NCBI GenBank assembly: GCA_903858475.1
Contig: CAIOIZ010000009.1
Span: 1 to 60,507 of the forward strand
Reading direction: 5' to 3'
Source of the DNA: an uncultured Bacteroidota bacterium
Lineage (GTDB): Bacteria > Bacteroidota > Bacteroidia > Chitinophagales > Chitinophagaceae
Length of the DNA: 60,507 bases
Positions 1-8,905 of the stretch are shown here, piece by piece. Below the pieces are notes generated by a model. That model saw only the letters and a program-made list of their open reading frames with translations. It did not search any database and had not been told where the DNA came from. The stretch's first letter is position 1; every line of letters begins with the position of its first letter. The position numbers and the translations under genes are program-made.

Positions 1-187
1 AGGGTATAGGATAAATTGCCCTTGTCATATTTGGACTTACATAGTCAAAAAAGTAGATGGAATCTTTGGTGCCAGCACCACCACAATTATTCCTGCCAAG
101 TCCTACAGGTACTCCAAAGGTTGCAGGCTGCGCAATGGCAGTATGCAAACTAAGGAGTAAAATAATTGAGAATATAATTTTTCTCAT
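1..187 (-). CDS. Secreted protein, N-terminal fragment cut by the window edge
   Basis: On the minus strand an ATG at 187 opens a frame that stays free of stops to the left edge (62 codons). The first 20 residues, MRKIIFSIILLLSLHTAIAQ, form a classic signal peptide with a charged start, a hydrophobic core and an AIAQ cleavage region. The mature part begins PATFGVPVGLGRNNCGGAG, which I do not recognise. It starts 37 bp after the stop of the M1 aminopeptidase gene on the same strand with no terminator between them, so the two are probably co-transcribed. An exported protein is likely; its function cannot be judged because most of the gene lies outside the window. Confidence 0.75.
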   Translation of the reverse strand, partial: MRKIIFSIILLLSLHTAIAQPATFGVPVGLGRNNCGGAGTKDSIYFFDYVSPNMTRAIYPIP

Positions 188-224
188 AGTAATTTTTTTT
201 TGTAAGGATATTCGAAATCTATTA

Positions 225-2576
225 TTAATGTCTTATCTGTAATTTGACAGTTTCTGCTACTACTCCATCTTGAACAATTTGTGCTACATAAGTGCCAGCC
301 GATAAATTGCTTACATCAAAACGAATAAACCCATTGGCAGTAGTTGCACTCATTAATGACCTGCCTTCACTGCCTATTAATTTGATGGTTGTTGCTATAC
401 CATTTGGATTGTTGAAGTTTATTTTCACTTCTGTATTAGCCGGGTTAGGACTAATAGTAATTCCTTTAATTAATCCATTTTGCAATTTTATAATATTGCT
501 TAATTCAACATCTGCTGCAGAATATATTTTTGCTCTGTAGAAGCTAGCCGGACTGAAGGGTTGAAGATCTTTGAAACTGTAAGTAATACTTTGTGCAGCA
601 TTGGTGCGCAGTTGCATTTCGCCACCGATGATAAAGTCGGTGCCATTACTGCTTTTCAGTAATTCAACTTTATGCACTGGATCTGTAGTAGTAAGGGTTA
701 GATTAATATCATTTACATTGCCATTTGTTCTTCCGGAAAAATCCAACAGCTTTACTGCTAGTGTTCCAACTTTTAAAGTAGAACCAGCTGACATCGTTTG
801 ATTGAAAGCATCAAAGGTTACGGTAGTAGGAGTAAATGAAAGATCATACATCAACAAATTACCAGGCGTTACTGTGCCAAGGCCGGTACTCATACCTGCT
901 TTTGCCAAGTTGTTGCCATCAATATCATAAAATACAATCGTGGTATCAAAACCAGTGGCTTGTGCTCTTACCACTACTACATTGTGAAAATAGCTTGCAG
1001 TGGAACCTGCCGTTCTTGTTTGAGATCCAATGCTTAAAGCCAATTTTTTTGTCATGGGTGTATTCCAATTAACAATCGTAGTTGGATGGCCTACACCTGT
1101 TACAAAGTCGTTGAAGAATGGCGTTAGATCATAACTTAGTACTCTATTGAAATTATTTTTCAACGAATCGGAATTAGCGGAACGATAACCTGAGCCGTTT
1201 AATGAATCAAGGTAGTTTGTACATGCTTGGAAAAACTTGGTATCACCGCTCAATGCTCTTAACATCGAAACTACCATACAACCTCTGTCATACACTGCTT
1301 TTACATTATTGCCACTCCAAACTTGATTGGAATTAGTGAAACTTGTAATGCGTGTAGGGGTAGTAGTGATAGACCTGGCGCTGGTTTTGGCTGTGCTTCT
1401 TTCTGTTACAGGGTTCAATCCGGTTGCAGGCACCAATTCTCCTGCTAATGCTTCTGCATACCTAGCAAACCCTTCTGCCAACCAAAGATCAGCCCAAGTG
1501 GCAAAGGTTGCTTTATCACCAAACCATTGGTGCATTAACTCATGCGATAAAGTAGCCGGGTCTGCTAAAGCAGAGGCTGCAATGGCAGAAAAAGTTTGAT
1601 GCTCCATTCCTCCAGCACCTGCAAGACCTTCATAATATCCATGCTTTTCTCTGCTGTATGGGTAGTTACCAAATTTATTACTGAATGCTGTTAACACCTG
1701 ACTTTGCAAATCCATTGCTGCAAGTATGGTTGTGTAGGTGGCAGCCGATTTTCCTCTGATTAAATTGAATACTATGGGTACATTCACACCTCCAATGTTT
1801 ACAGGAGTACGATAATATCTATTGAATCTTGCAACGCCTACACATACCAAGTAGGAAGCCATCGGGTAGCGATTCTTAAATGTAAATGTTCTATTGGATC
1901 CGTTGATAGTGGAGTCTACTAATCTTCCATTGGTAGCCACCCAAAATGTATCTGCACCAGACCAAGGTACATTTACTATAATATCCATTGAGTCAATCTT
2001 ATCTTGCATGTCTGCTTTGCATGGCCACCAATCTCTGTCTTCATAAGATTCTGATAAACTATAAATAAAATTTTGGCCTGAAGTAGCATCCGTTGCTTTT
2101 TGATATCCTTCTGCAGCTCCTAATGCAGCTGGCGGTGTACCTTGATAATATACCCAAATAGAGTCGATGAAATTATTGGCTAAGGTTGCGCCTAAGGCTA
2201 TGGTTAAAATATTTCCCGAACGGGTGATATTTCCTGCTGCCAATTTAGCACCACGAAATTTTACAGAATCTACCGTTAATACTGCATTCAAGTCAAATGT
2301 AATAGAACTTACACTTGCCTGAATGGTTTGGAAATTGGTTTGAATATACCCTTTGATGTATTTAACGGCACTATCCGGATTGATTCTCCAGTATATTTTA
2401 TGATACTTTACATCAATATTGGCCCCTGTACCACTTTGACCAGTGGTTTCAGGACTCAGTCCATTGTCCACAAAATCTGAAATTCTATGATGATAGTATT
2501 GTTCAGTCGTTTTTTGAGAAAATAAGGATGGCGCACAAAATAGTAGCACAACCAGAATAAGGTAGTTCTTTTGCAT
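225..2576 (-). CDS. Secreted M1-family zinc aminopeptidase with T9SS type A sorting domain
   Basis: This 783-residue protein is an M1 (gluzincin) aminopeptidase that would trim N-terminal residues from peptides outside the cell. The zinc site is HELMH at residues 345-349, with the third ligand in LWLAEGF (Glu368), giving the HExxH-x18-E spacing. The exopeptidase motif appears as GGMEH near 322-326, a variant of GAMEN, and a candidate catalytic Tyr lies in AVYDRGCMV. Residues 1-20 are a signal peptide ending LFSQ. The last 75 residues or so, starting SPNPANTEVKINF and ending in a Gly-Thr-Tyr-rich strand, match the T9SS type A sorting domain, which targets cargo through the outer membrane. The start is the first ATG ahead of the signal peptide. 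Substrate preference cannot be read from the sequence. Confidence 0.92.
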   Translation of the reverse strand: MQKNYLILVVLLFCAPSLFSQKTTEQYYHHRISDFVDNGLSPETTGQSGTGANIDVKYHKIYWRINPDSAVKYIKGYIQTNFQTIQASVSSITFDLNAVLTVDSVKFRGAKLAAGNITRSGNILTIALGATLANNFIDSIWVYYQGTPPAALGAAEGYQKATDATSGQNFIYSLSESYEDRDWWPCKADMQDKIDSMDIIVNVPWSGADTFWVATNGRLVDSTINGSNRTFTFKNRYPMASYLVCVGVARFNRYYRTPVNIGGVNVPIVFNLIRGKSAATYTTILAAMDLQSQVLTAFSNKFGNYPYSREKHGYYEGLAGAGGMEHQTFSAIAASALADPATLSHELMHQWFGDKATFATWADLWLAEGFARYAEALAGELVPATGLNPVTERSTAKTSARSITTTPTRITSFTNSNQVWSGNNVKAVYDRGCMVVSMLRALSGDTKFFQACTNYLDSLNGSGYRSANSDSLKNNFNRVLSYDLTPFFNDFVTGVGHPTTIVNWNTPMTKKLALSIGSQTRTAGSTASYFHNVVVVRAQATGFDTTIVFYDIDGNNLAKAGMSTGLGTVTPGNLLMYDLSFTPTTVTFDAFNQTMSAGSTLKVGTLAVKLLDFSGRTNGNVNDINLTLTTTDPVHKVELLKSSNGTDFIIGGEMQLRTNAAQSITYSFKDLQPFSPASFYRAKIYSAADVELSNIIKLQNGLIKGITISPNPANTEVKINFNNPNGIATTIKLIGSEGRSLMSATTANGFIRFDVSNLSAGTYVAQIVQDGVVAETVKLQIRH

Positions 2577-2638
2577 ATTGGGTATCGATTTAAAAATTTT
2601 TGTAGGTGTAATGCAGAAGGCTAGGAGGGTAAAAAACT

Positions 2639-2646
2639 CAAACGTA
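2639..2646 (-). promoter_or_regulatory. Candidate Bacteroidota -7 element for the aminopeptidase gene
   Basis: The minus strand reads TACGTTTG here, an exact match to the TAnnTTTG consensus, about 62 nt ahead of the aminopeptidase ATG. I see no convincing -33 TTTG at the usual spacing, so the call rests on the -7 box alone. Confidence 0.4.
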
Positions 2647-2803
2647 AAGGAAAGAATTTAATTGCATGGTGCATAAACAAATTCTAACTTTTTTTACTAT
2701 ATAACTCATGTATTTTTACTTAGTATTTTTACGATTGTGGATGATTAACGCTTGCTGACTGTATATTTCGTAATTTGCACTTAGTACGATAATTTTTTAT
2801 AAA

Positions 2804-3895
2804 ATGACCCCACAACAAAAACCTGTAATTGGATTTACCTGCGGCGATATCAATGGTATTGGTATAGAACTATTAATAAAAACACTTGGTGATAATCGCC
2901 TTTTGGAATTATGTACACCCGTCATTTTTGCAAATAATAAAGTGATTAATTTTTATCGGAAAAGCGTACCCGAAATTAATTTTAATTACATGAGTATTAA
3001 AGAGCTGTCGAAGGTTAACCACAAACAGATTAATATATTCAATTGTTGGGAAGAGGAAGTAGCTATCGTGCCTGGCACACTTTCAGAAATTGGGGGAAAA
3101 TATGCGGTGAGTAGCTTGTTGACAGCAGCAACAGCCTTGAAAGAAGGTAAAATTGATGCATTGGTTACTGCCCCTATTCACAAAAAAAATACACAGTCCA
3201 ATGAATTTAACTTTACTGGACACACCCCCTATTTTAAAAATTTGTACGGTGTAAATGAGGTATTAATGTTAATGGTAGCCGAGAATATGAAAGTTGGATT
3301 GGTAACCGAACATATACCTGTGGCTGAACTAGGCCCACAGATTACTAAAGAGAAAATTATTAGTAAGCTACAATTACTCAATCAATCACTTAAAAAAGAT
3401 TTTGGCATCAATAAGCCTAGAATAGCAGTGTTGGGATTGAATCCGCATGCTGGCGATGAAGGACTGATTGGAAAGGAAGAAGAAATTATTATTAATCCTG
3501 CTATTAAAGAAGCAAAACAGCAAAAAGATATATTTTGTTTTGGTCCATACCCTGCCGATGCATTTTTTGCACGTGGTCAATATGAAAAATTTGATGCAGT
3601 TCTGGCCATGTATCACGATCAGGGATTAATACCATTCAAATCGCTGGCATTGGGTAATGGGGTCAATTATACTGCTGGTATTGGCGGCGTTAGAACTTCA
3701 CCTGATCATGGAGTGGCTTTTGATATTGCAGGTAAAGGAAAGGCTGATGAGTCTTCTTTTAGAGAAGCTATTTATGTAGCTATTGATATTTTTAATTGTC
3801 GTCATGAAATTGCTAATCAAAGAAGCAATCCATTGCGTAAGATAAGTGCACGAATGGTAGCCAATGCGGTGGATGAAAAAATTTTAGAAGAGTAG
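2804..3895 (+). CDS. pdxA: 4-hydroxythreonine-4-phosphate dehydrogenase PdxA
   Basis: PdxA oxidises 4-phosphohydroxy-L-threonine with NAD in the DXP-dependent pathway to pyridoxal phosphate (vitamin B6), in the cytoplasm. The 363-residue product carries the family signatures in order: GDINGIG near the start, TAPIHKKN, TGHTPYF, NPHAGDEGLIGKEE, MYHDQGLIPFK and TSPDHGVAFDIAGKG. The last blocks hold the His and Asp residues typical of the metal and substrate site. Length is normal or slightly long for the family. It stands alone on the plus strand and converges on the LolA-like gene, with only 12 bp between the stops. Confidence 0.96.
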   Translation: MTPQQKPVIGFTCGDINGIGIELLIKTLGDNRLLELCTPVIFANNKVINFYRKSVPEINFNYMSIKELSKVNHKQINIFNCWEEEVAIVPGTLSEIGGKYAVSSLLTAATALKEGKIDALVTAPIHKKNTQSNEFNFTGHTPYFKNLYGVNEVLMLMVAENMKVGLVTEHIPVAELGPQITKEKIISKLQLLNQSLKKDFGINKPRIAVLGLNPHAGDEGLIGKEEEIIINPAIKEAKQQKDIFCFGPYPADAFFARGQYEKFDAVLAMYHDQGLIPFKSLALGNGVNYTAGIGGVRTSPDHGVAFDIAGKGKADESSFREAIYVAIDIFNCRHEIANQRSNPLRKISARMVANAVDEKILEE

Positions 3896-3907
3896 TTGCT
3901 TATACCA

Positions 3908-4597
3908 TTATTGAAATAAGGCATCACTTACTCCTTTGTTAATCGAATAGCTTTTCAAATCAAGTTCTACTTTACCTTTTTTCACTTTCGATTTATCCTC
4001 TGGCTTTTTAGTGCCCGTTCCATCTTCAAAATCAAATGTGACCCCTTTGGGCATTTTATAATCCTTTGTATTAAAACTAAAAGTAATTCGGTCTGGTAAG
4101 CCATAGTTCAGGTATTTTCCGTAATTCATTTCCAATTCATAAGTGCCATTGTCTTTGGTAGTCGTTTTTGCTCTTCGGATAACTGCATTGGTCTCATCAA
4201 TATAGAGTGTACTTAAAACAACATCAGCATTGTCGTCTTCGGGTAATAATTTTACCACTTTTACCACTGTATTTCCTATCTTATCACTGCCTGCATCCAG
4301 CACAGTGAATTTGCCACTATTAAGCACATTGGCCATATTAATATTGACTGCTCCCTTAGGGATAAATGAAATACCTTTTTCGTTTTTGATTTTTAGTTTG
4401 TCTGGTTTTTTATAATATAATTTAATCGTAGCTATCGGTACTTTTAGAAAACTAACATTGGTTTTCATTTTGCCAGCTGCTTCATAATCATTTACCTGCT
4501 CTAGCTTTGCTTTTACTTTTTGTACTAATGCATTGATGTCTTGTGCAAATAACAAAAGTGGGAAACAGGCAAGTATAGATAGCAATAACTTCTTCAT
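3908..4597 (-). CDS. LolA-like periplasmic outer-membrane lipoprotein-sorting protein
   Basis: The 229-residue protein starts with a signal peptide (MKKLLLSILACFPLLLFAQ) and continues with the alternating beta strands of the LolA/LolB fold: an N-terminal helix (INALVQKVKAKLEQVNDYEA), then IKLYYKKPDKLKIKNEKGISFIPKG. Members of this superfamily bind acyl chains and carry lipoproteins or lipids across the periplasm. It is the last gene of an ABC transporter operon, 5 bp after the permease, which suggests a joint role. From general knowledge, the usual Bacteroidota LolA is linked to ftsK, so this may be a paralogue with another cargo. Family placement is by fold pattern, not a strict motif. Confidence 0.75.
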   Translation of the reverse strand: MKKLLLSILACFPLLLFAQDINALVQKVKAKLEQVNDYEAAGKMKTNVSFLKVPIATIKLYYKKPDKLKIKNEKGISFIPKGAVNINMANVLNSGKFTVLDAGSDKIGNTVVKVVKLLPEDDNADVVLSTLYIDETNAVIRRAKTTTKDNGTYELEMNYGKYLNYGLPDRITFSFNTKDYKMPKGVTFDFEDGTGTKKPEDKSKVKKGKVELDLKSYSINKGVSDALFQ

Positions 4598-4602
4598 ATT
4601 TA

Positions 4603-5484
4603 TTAAGATAAAATGTCTTTTTTGCGAAAAACAAATACAGCCGCTCCTACCAGTCCAATTATATAAAGTAATAGGGCGGTCATGCTTTTTAAAATGGCTG
4701 GCAAATATTCAATGGACCCCTTTACTGTTTCTCCCTCTGCATTAGAACCGATATAGAAAAATCCTTTCCAACCCAACATATAGGTGGTAAATAAATAGGG
4801 TTTGATATAGTGTTGGTAAATGGGAATTTCCATTTCACTTACGAGGGTACAAACAATGATGATACCTACCGTAGCTACGATAGGGCCAATTGAGTTTTCG
4901 GATAGTGTAGACAGTAAGAGTGCTATAGCAGCAACTACCATCATAGCAATATAGGCAAAGCCGAATGCACAGAAATAACGCCATAAAATATCATTGGCTT
5001 CAATTAATTGTATACCATTTTGTTTGGCCACTACCAAGTCATTTACCCCAAAAACTGCAATGCTGAAAACCAGGGATATAATGGCAATCCATAATAATAA
5101 GGCAAAAACATAAATGCCAGCAGCAAAATATTTTGCCAGAATGATTTGTGTACGACTAATTGGCTTAGCAGCTAGTAATCTTAATGTGCCCATGCTGGCT
5201 TCGCCAGAAACCAAATCACCTGCTACCAATGCTACCAGTATTGGCACATGTACAAGTAATAAATTGAGCACAAAAAAACAAACTGCATATCCGTTGATGA
5301 GTTTGTCATATTCCATATCCATCGTCTCATCGAGGCCAGCTAATATAAATTTCATCCAATCCTTGCCATTTACCATTAACCCTACTTGTATTAAAAAAAT
5401 AAAAGCAGCAATAATGGCAAAGGCCAGATAAGTTCTTGGCTTTTTAAATATCTTGAATAATTCAATTTGCAGTAGTGTCCACAT
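4603..5484 (-). CDS. ABC-2 type transporter permease
   Basis: This 293-residue membrane protein has about six hydrophobic segments: near residues 15-37 (YLAFAIIAAFIFLIQVGLMV), 65-90, 115-148, 165-190, 200-215 and 265-285. It also has the cytoplasmic ASMGTLRLLAAKPISRTQIILAKY stretch typical of ABC-2/NatB-like permeases (residues about 100-122). It overlaps the upstream ATPase gene by 23 bp and the LolA-like gene follows 5 bp later, so the three are almost certainly one operon. The substrate is unknown. ABC-2 permeases move lipids, polysaccharides or peptides outward, and the LolA-like partner hints at a lipidic cargo. Confidence 0.88.
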   Translation of the reverse strand: MWTLLQIELFKIFKKPRTYLAFAIIAAFIFLIQVGLMVNGKDWMKFILAGLDETMDMEYDKLINGYAVCFFVLNLLLVHVPILVALVAGDLVSGEASMGTLRLLAAKPISRTQIILAKYFAAGIYVFALLLWIAIISLVFSIAVFGVNDLVVAKQNGIQLIEANDILWRYFCAFGFAYIAMMVVAAIALLLSTLSENSIGPIVATVGIIIVCTLVSEMEIPIYQHYIKPYLFTTYMLGWKGFFYIGSNAEGETVKGSIEYLPAILKSMTALLLYIIGLVGAAVFVFRKKDILS

Positions 5485-6394
5485 GATGAGGCCGGGTTGT
5501 AAGTGACAGGAAATAATCTTCTAAAGAATGACGAGGTTGAATAGCAAGTATATTAATATTCATTTCAACAGCATCCTTGACCAGGTCTGGAATAGCATTT
5601 TTATTCATTTGTAGGCGAATACCATTGGGAGAAGATACTATTTGTTCCTTCCATTTAGAAAGGGCTAATTGTTCAATAGCTACTTTATTATCGGTGGTTT
5701 CTATTTGAACAATTGTTTTTGCAGGATCTAATAATTCAGCTGAATATCCTTCGACAATTTTTTTGCCCTTGTCAATAATGATGATTCGGTTGGCAATTAA
5801 TTCAATTTCACTCAATAGGTGAGATGAAACCAAGATGGTTTTCCCTTTTTCCTTACTCAATTGAAGAATCAACTGTCGAATATCAGCAATACCCTGTGGG
5901 TCTAAGCCATTGGTGGGTTCATCCAAAATAATTAAATCGGGATTGTGAATGAGTGCTACTGCAATACCCAATCTTTGTTTCATTCCCTGACTAAATGTTT
6001 TTACTTTGGAATGAGCTCTTTCTGCCAAGCCTACTTGCTCCAGTTGATTCATCAACATGGTTCGGTTGGCCTTGATGCCACTGATACGGGCAAATATGGA
6101 TAGATTCTGATAAGCTGTTAAATATTTATACAAATCTGGCTTTTCGATTACAGCCCCTATTTTTTGCAGAATTTCGTGTCGATGTGTAGATAGATCTTTG
6201 CCAAATATTTTAATTTGTCCACTGCTTGGTTTAATGAGCGTAAGTAGCATCCTAATGGTGGTACTTTTTCCTGCTCCATTTTGTCCTAGGAAACCATAAA
6301 CATCTCCCTCATTCACCGTAAAGGAAAGATCAGAAACAGCGTGAATTTCTGCAAATTGTTTAGATAACTGATGAACAGTAATAATGGGAGGCAT
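5462..6394 (-). CDS. ABC transporter ATP-binding protein (ABC-2 exporter type)
   Basis: This is the motor subunit of the exporter encoded with the next gene. Counting from the ATG at 6394, Walker A is GQNGAGKST at residues 37-45. It is followed by the signature FSQGMKQRLGIA, Walker B and catalytic Glu in LIILDEPTNGLDPQG, and the His switch in LVSSHLLSEIE, all intact. The C-terminal 90 residues are the variable accessory part of this subfamily. An in-frame ATG at 6418 would add MPYFCFPF. I prefer 6394 because the family starts just before the first strand and a -7-like box lies between the two ATGs. Confidence 0.92.
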   Translation of the reverse strand: MPPIITVHQLSKQFAEIHAVSDLSFTVNEGDVYGFLGQNGAGKSTTIRMLLTLIKPSSGQIKIFGKDLSTHRHEILQKIGAVIEKPDLYKYLTAYQNLSIFARISGIKANRTMLMNQLEQVGLAERAHSKVKTFSQGMKQRLGIAVALIHNPDLIILDEPTNGLDPQGIADIRQLILQLSKEKGKTILVSSHLLSEIELIANRIIIIDKGKKIVEGYSAELLDPAKTIVQIETTDNKVAIEQLALSKWKEQIVSSPNGIRLQMNKNAIPDLVKDAVEMNINILAIQPRHSLEDYFLSLTTRPHHVDTTAN

Positions 6395-6404
6395 AAATGG
6401 AAAA

Positions 6405-6412
6405 CAAAAATA
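6405..6412 (-). promoter_or_regulatory. Candidate -7 element for the ABC-2/LolA-like operon
   Basis: The minus strand reads TATTTTTG, matching TAnnTTTG, 10 nt before the ATG at 6394. It would leave a very short leader and exclude the upstream ATG at 6418. No clear -33 box is visible, and A/T runs make chance matches likely. Confidence 0.3.
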
Positions 6413-6510
6413 AGGCAATAAGGTTTTGATAAGCCCTTATAATAGAAAAAAACACAATAATTGTTCTAAAGGGCCGTTTTAGGAAGTTGATCGTATAAAA
6501 TCCAATAATC

Positions 6511-8568
6511 ATGTGTAAACCATTAGGCCTACTCCTACCTATATTATTTTGTCTTTCTAATAATTTTTTTGGACAATCATTTTCGGTAACAGCCTCGGCC
6601 ACTAATTCAACCGTTTGTTTGGGCAATAGTACTACATTGACCGCAACTGCTTCACCCTTGAGTTATACGGGTACAGTAATTCCGTATAACCCTATTCCTT
6701 CCATGGGTATAAATATTTTATGCAGTGCTGGTGGATTAGATCCGGTAACACCCATTATTCCAGCTGTAAATCCAAGTGGTGTTAATTTTTTGGATGATAG
6801 TCGTTGGGATAATATTGACCTGCCTTTTACTTTTAGCTACTTTGGTACCGATTATTCAAAAGTTTGTATAAGCACCAATGGATGGGTAGGATTAGGTGGT
6901 ACTACTTCTACTGCAACCGGATTTGGACAAACCGTTCCAAGCGCGAGTATTGCAAACAATGTCATATTCGGCATGTTGGGTGACCTTACCTTTAAAACCG
7001 CCAGTGGAGGTACTATAGAGTATTTTACGGATGGTTCTTATCCTAATTTAAAATTTGTGGTTTTATTCTCTGGCATTCACTTTATTAGTGGTGGCGGTAC
7101 AGGCGATGTTGAAATTATTTTAAACTATGGTAGCAATACAATTGAAATTCATACCAGCTCCATCACCAACACTACTCTAGCAAAAACACAGGGAATTGAA
7201 AACAGTACAGGTACGGTGGGAGTAGCATCACCAGGTAAAAACAATGTAGCTAATTGGGGGGCTTCTTCTTCTGCTTATTTATATACACCAGAAACTGTCA
7301 CCTATAGTTGGAGCCCAGCAACGGGCTTGAATAGTACAACAGGTAAAACGGTAACGGCTACCCCTACTTCAACCACTACTTATACAGTTACTGCCACTAA
7401 TGCCGCATCGGTTGTTGCTACAAATACTGTTACGGTTACTATCAATCCTGCTTCTCATACATTGGCTGGAACGCCTGGAGGAGCAAGCATCGCTCATTTT
7501 ATAAGCGTAGATCCTTCGGGTACCTATTACCGTGATATGAGTAATTGTAATTTGATTGCCTATGTTTTACCTGCAGGCATCAATCCTGTAAGTAATTCAA
7601 TTAATACTTCTTTAAAAATTGATAACAATGCTACTAAACGCGGAACGAGTGATTTATATCTTTCCCGAAAATATGATTTAGAACCCATTGTAAATGCAGC
7701 TACTTCCACCGCTACTATTACTTTGTATTATTTACAATCAGAATTCAATGATTTTAATATAAGGGCTACAGATAGTGGTCATACATTATTGCCAACTGGA
7801 CCAACAGATGCTATAGGCATCAACAAACTAGTAGTTCGGCAATTTCATGGCACGGGAACTAATCCTGGAAATTATACAGGTAGTGTACAGGATTTCACTT
7901 CCGCTGTCAGTGGATGTACCGTTAGTTGGAATGCCAGTTTTAGTAGGTGGGAAATAGTACTGCCTATTACTGGCTTTTCAGGATTTTATTTAACCAGTGC
8001 TAAAATAGCTCCGGTACCAGTTCGATTGCAATACTTTAAAGGTATACAAATAGGGAATCAGCATTTGCTGAGTTGGAAAAGTGAATGTACAGGAGCAAAA
8101 GCATCTTTTGAGCTACAGCGCAGTGGGGATGGCATACACTTTACTAGCCTCGCCAATTTCACGGTTACGCAAGAACGATGTTTACAACCTTTTGATCAAA
8201 TAGATCAAAACCCTTTGCCTGGTATTAATTATTATAGATTGAAATCGATAGATGTGGATGGAAAATTTGATTTAAGCAATATTGTTACACTTTCAACAAA
8301 ATCACGTGGATTTAATCTATTAACAGTAAGCCCAAATCCAGTGGGAAGAGAAAACGTGTACTTAAAAGTCAATGCAGGCGATAAGGCTGAAATGAATATT
8401 ATCGTATCAGATTTCAGCGGCAGGATAATGAACAAGCAAATAGTTCAAGTAAACACTGGAATCAATGCTATTTTATTACAGACTGCCAACTTGAGTACGG
8501 GTGCTTATCAGGTAACTGTGTTTACTGCAAATGAAGAACCACAAGCAATTCGATTGATAAAGCAATAA
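6511..8568 (+). CDS. Large secreted protein with PKD-like domain and T9SS type A sorting domain
   Basis: The 685-residue product has a signal peptide (MCKPLGLLLPILFCLSNNFFGQ). Next is a stretch rich in Ser/Thr/Gly with a FTFSYFGTDYSKVCISTNGW segment, resembling the nidogen-like beta domains of extracellular Bacteroidota proteins. Around residues 265-310 is a short PKD/Ig-like unit (YSWSPATGLNSTTGKTVTAT, then TTTYTVTATN). The last 80 residues, starting VSPNPVGRENVYLKVN and ending in a GAYQVTVFT strand, form a type A sorting domain. No catalytic motif was seen. A strong terminator follows the stop. Role unknown; probably a surface-attached or released structural or adhesive protein. Confidence 0.85.
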   Translation: MCKPLGLLLPILFCLSNNFFGQSFSVTASATNSTVCLGNSTTLTATASPLSYTGTVIPYNPIPSMGINILCSAGGLDPVTPIIPAVNPSGVNFLDDSRWDNIDLPFTFSYFGTDYSKVCISTNGWVGLGGTTSTATGFGQTVPSASIANNVIFGMLGDLTFKTASGGTIEYFTDGSYPNLKFVVLFSGIHFISGGGTGDVEIILNYGSNTIEIHTSSITNTTLAKTQGIENSTGTVGVASPGKNNVANWGASSSAYLYTPETVTYSWSPATGLNSTTGKTVTATPTSTTTYTVTATNAASVVATNTVTVTINPASHTLAGTPGGASIAHFISVDPSGTYYRDMSNCNLIAYVLPAGINPVSNSINTSLKIDNNATKRGTSDLYLSRKYDLEPIVNAATSTATITLYYLQSEFNDFNIRATDSGHTLLPTGPTDAIGINKLVVRQFHGTGTNPGNYTGSVQDFTSAVSGCTVSWNASFSRWEIVLPITGFSGFYLTSAKIAPVPVRLQYFKGIQIGNQHLLSWKSECTGAKASFELQRSGDGIHFTSLANFTVTQERCLQPFDQIDQNPLPGINYYRLKSIDVDGKFDLSNIVTLSTKSRGFNLLTVSPNPVGRENVYLKVNAGDKAEMNIIVSDFSGRIMNKQIVQVNTGINAILLQTANLSTGAYQVTVFTANEEPQAIRLIKQ

Positions 8569-8585
8569 TTCACCTTTAAGAATAC

Positions 8586-8613
8586 AAGCTCCTGTGTAAA
8601 CAGGAGCTTTTTT
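8586..8613 (+). terminator. Intrinsic terminator after the PKD-like T9SS protein gene
   Basis: AAGCTCCTGT pairs with ACAGGAGCTT across a GTAA loop (10 bp stem), followed by a short T run. It lies between two convergent genes and its tail abuts the stop of the winged-helix regulator gene. Confidence 0.88.
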
Positions 8614-8905
8614 ATTGTGTAGTTGGATTCATATAAGCCTGTAAGGCCAATACATATGCTTCAAAAGCATCGACTCCTTTTTTCGTCATCTTACAAGTAG
8701 TCTGCGGGTAATTGTCTTTAAATTGTTTGGTTACTTCTACATATCCCGCTTCTTTTAATTTATTGATTTGTACGCTCAGGTTACCAGCTGTTGAATTGGT
8801 TTTATCTTTAAGAAAAGTAAATTCAGCTTCTTTCACTGCTATGAGCAAACTAACAACGGCTAGCCTTAACTGTGAGTGCAATATGGGATTTAGTTCTTTA
8901 AACAT
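8612..8905 (-). CDS. Winged-helix transcriptional regulator (MarR-like, HTH_34 type)
   Basis: This 97-residue protein is almost all one winged helix-turn-helix: LNPILHSQLRLAVVSLL as helix 1, TFLKDKTNSTAGNLSVQINK as helices 2-3, and the wing GYVEVTKQFKDNYPQTTCKM. This is the pattern of the HTH_34 family of small DNA-binding regulators in Bacteroidota. It is the last gene of the TonB receptor operon and its ATG overlaps the end of the upstream membrane-protein gene by 8 bp, so the two are translationally linked. It may control its own operon through the promoter at 12.9 kb, perhaps with the membrane protein as sensor. The ligand is unknown. Confidence 0.85.
   Translation of the reverse strand: MFKELNPILHSQLRLAVVSLLIAVKEAEFTFLKDKTNSTAGNLSVQINKLKEAGYVEVTKQFKDNYPQTTCKMTKKGVDAFEAYVLALQAYMNPTTQ

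Noticed and set aside
57-242. 61-codon plus-strand frame at the left edge
   Set aside because: It is antisense to the truncated secreted-protein gene, whose signal peptide is clear on the minus strand.
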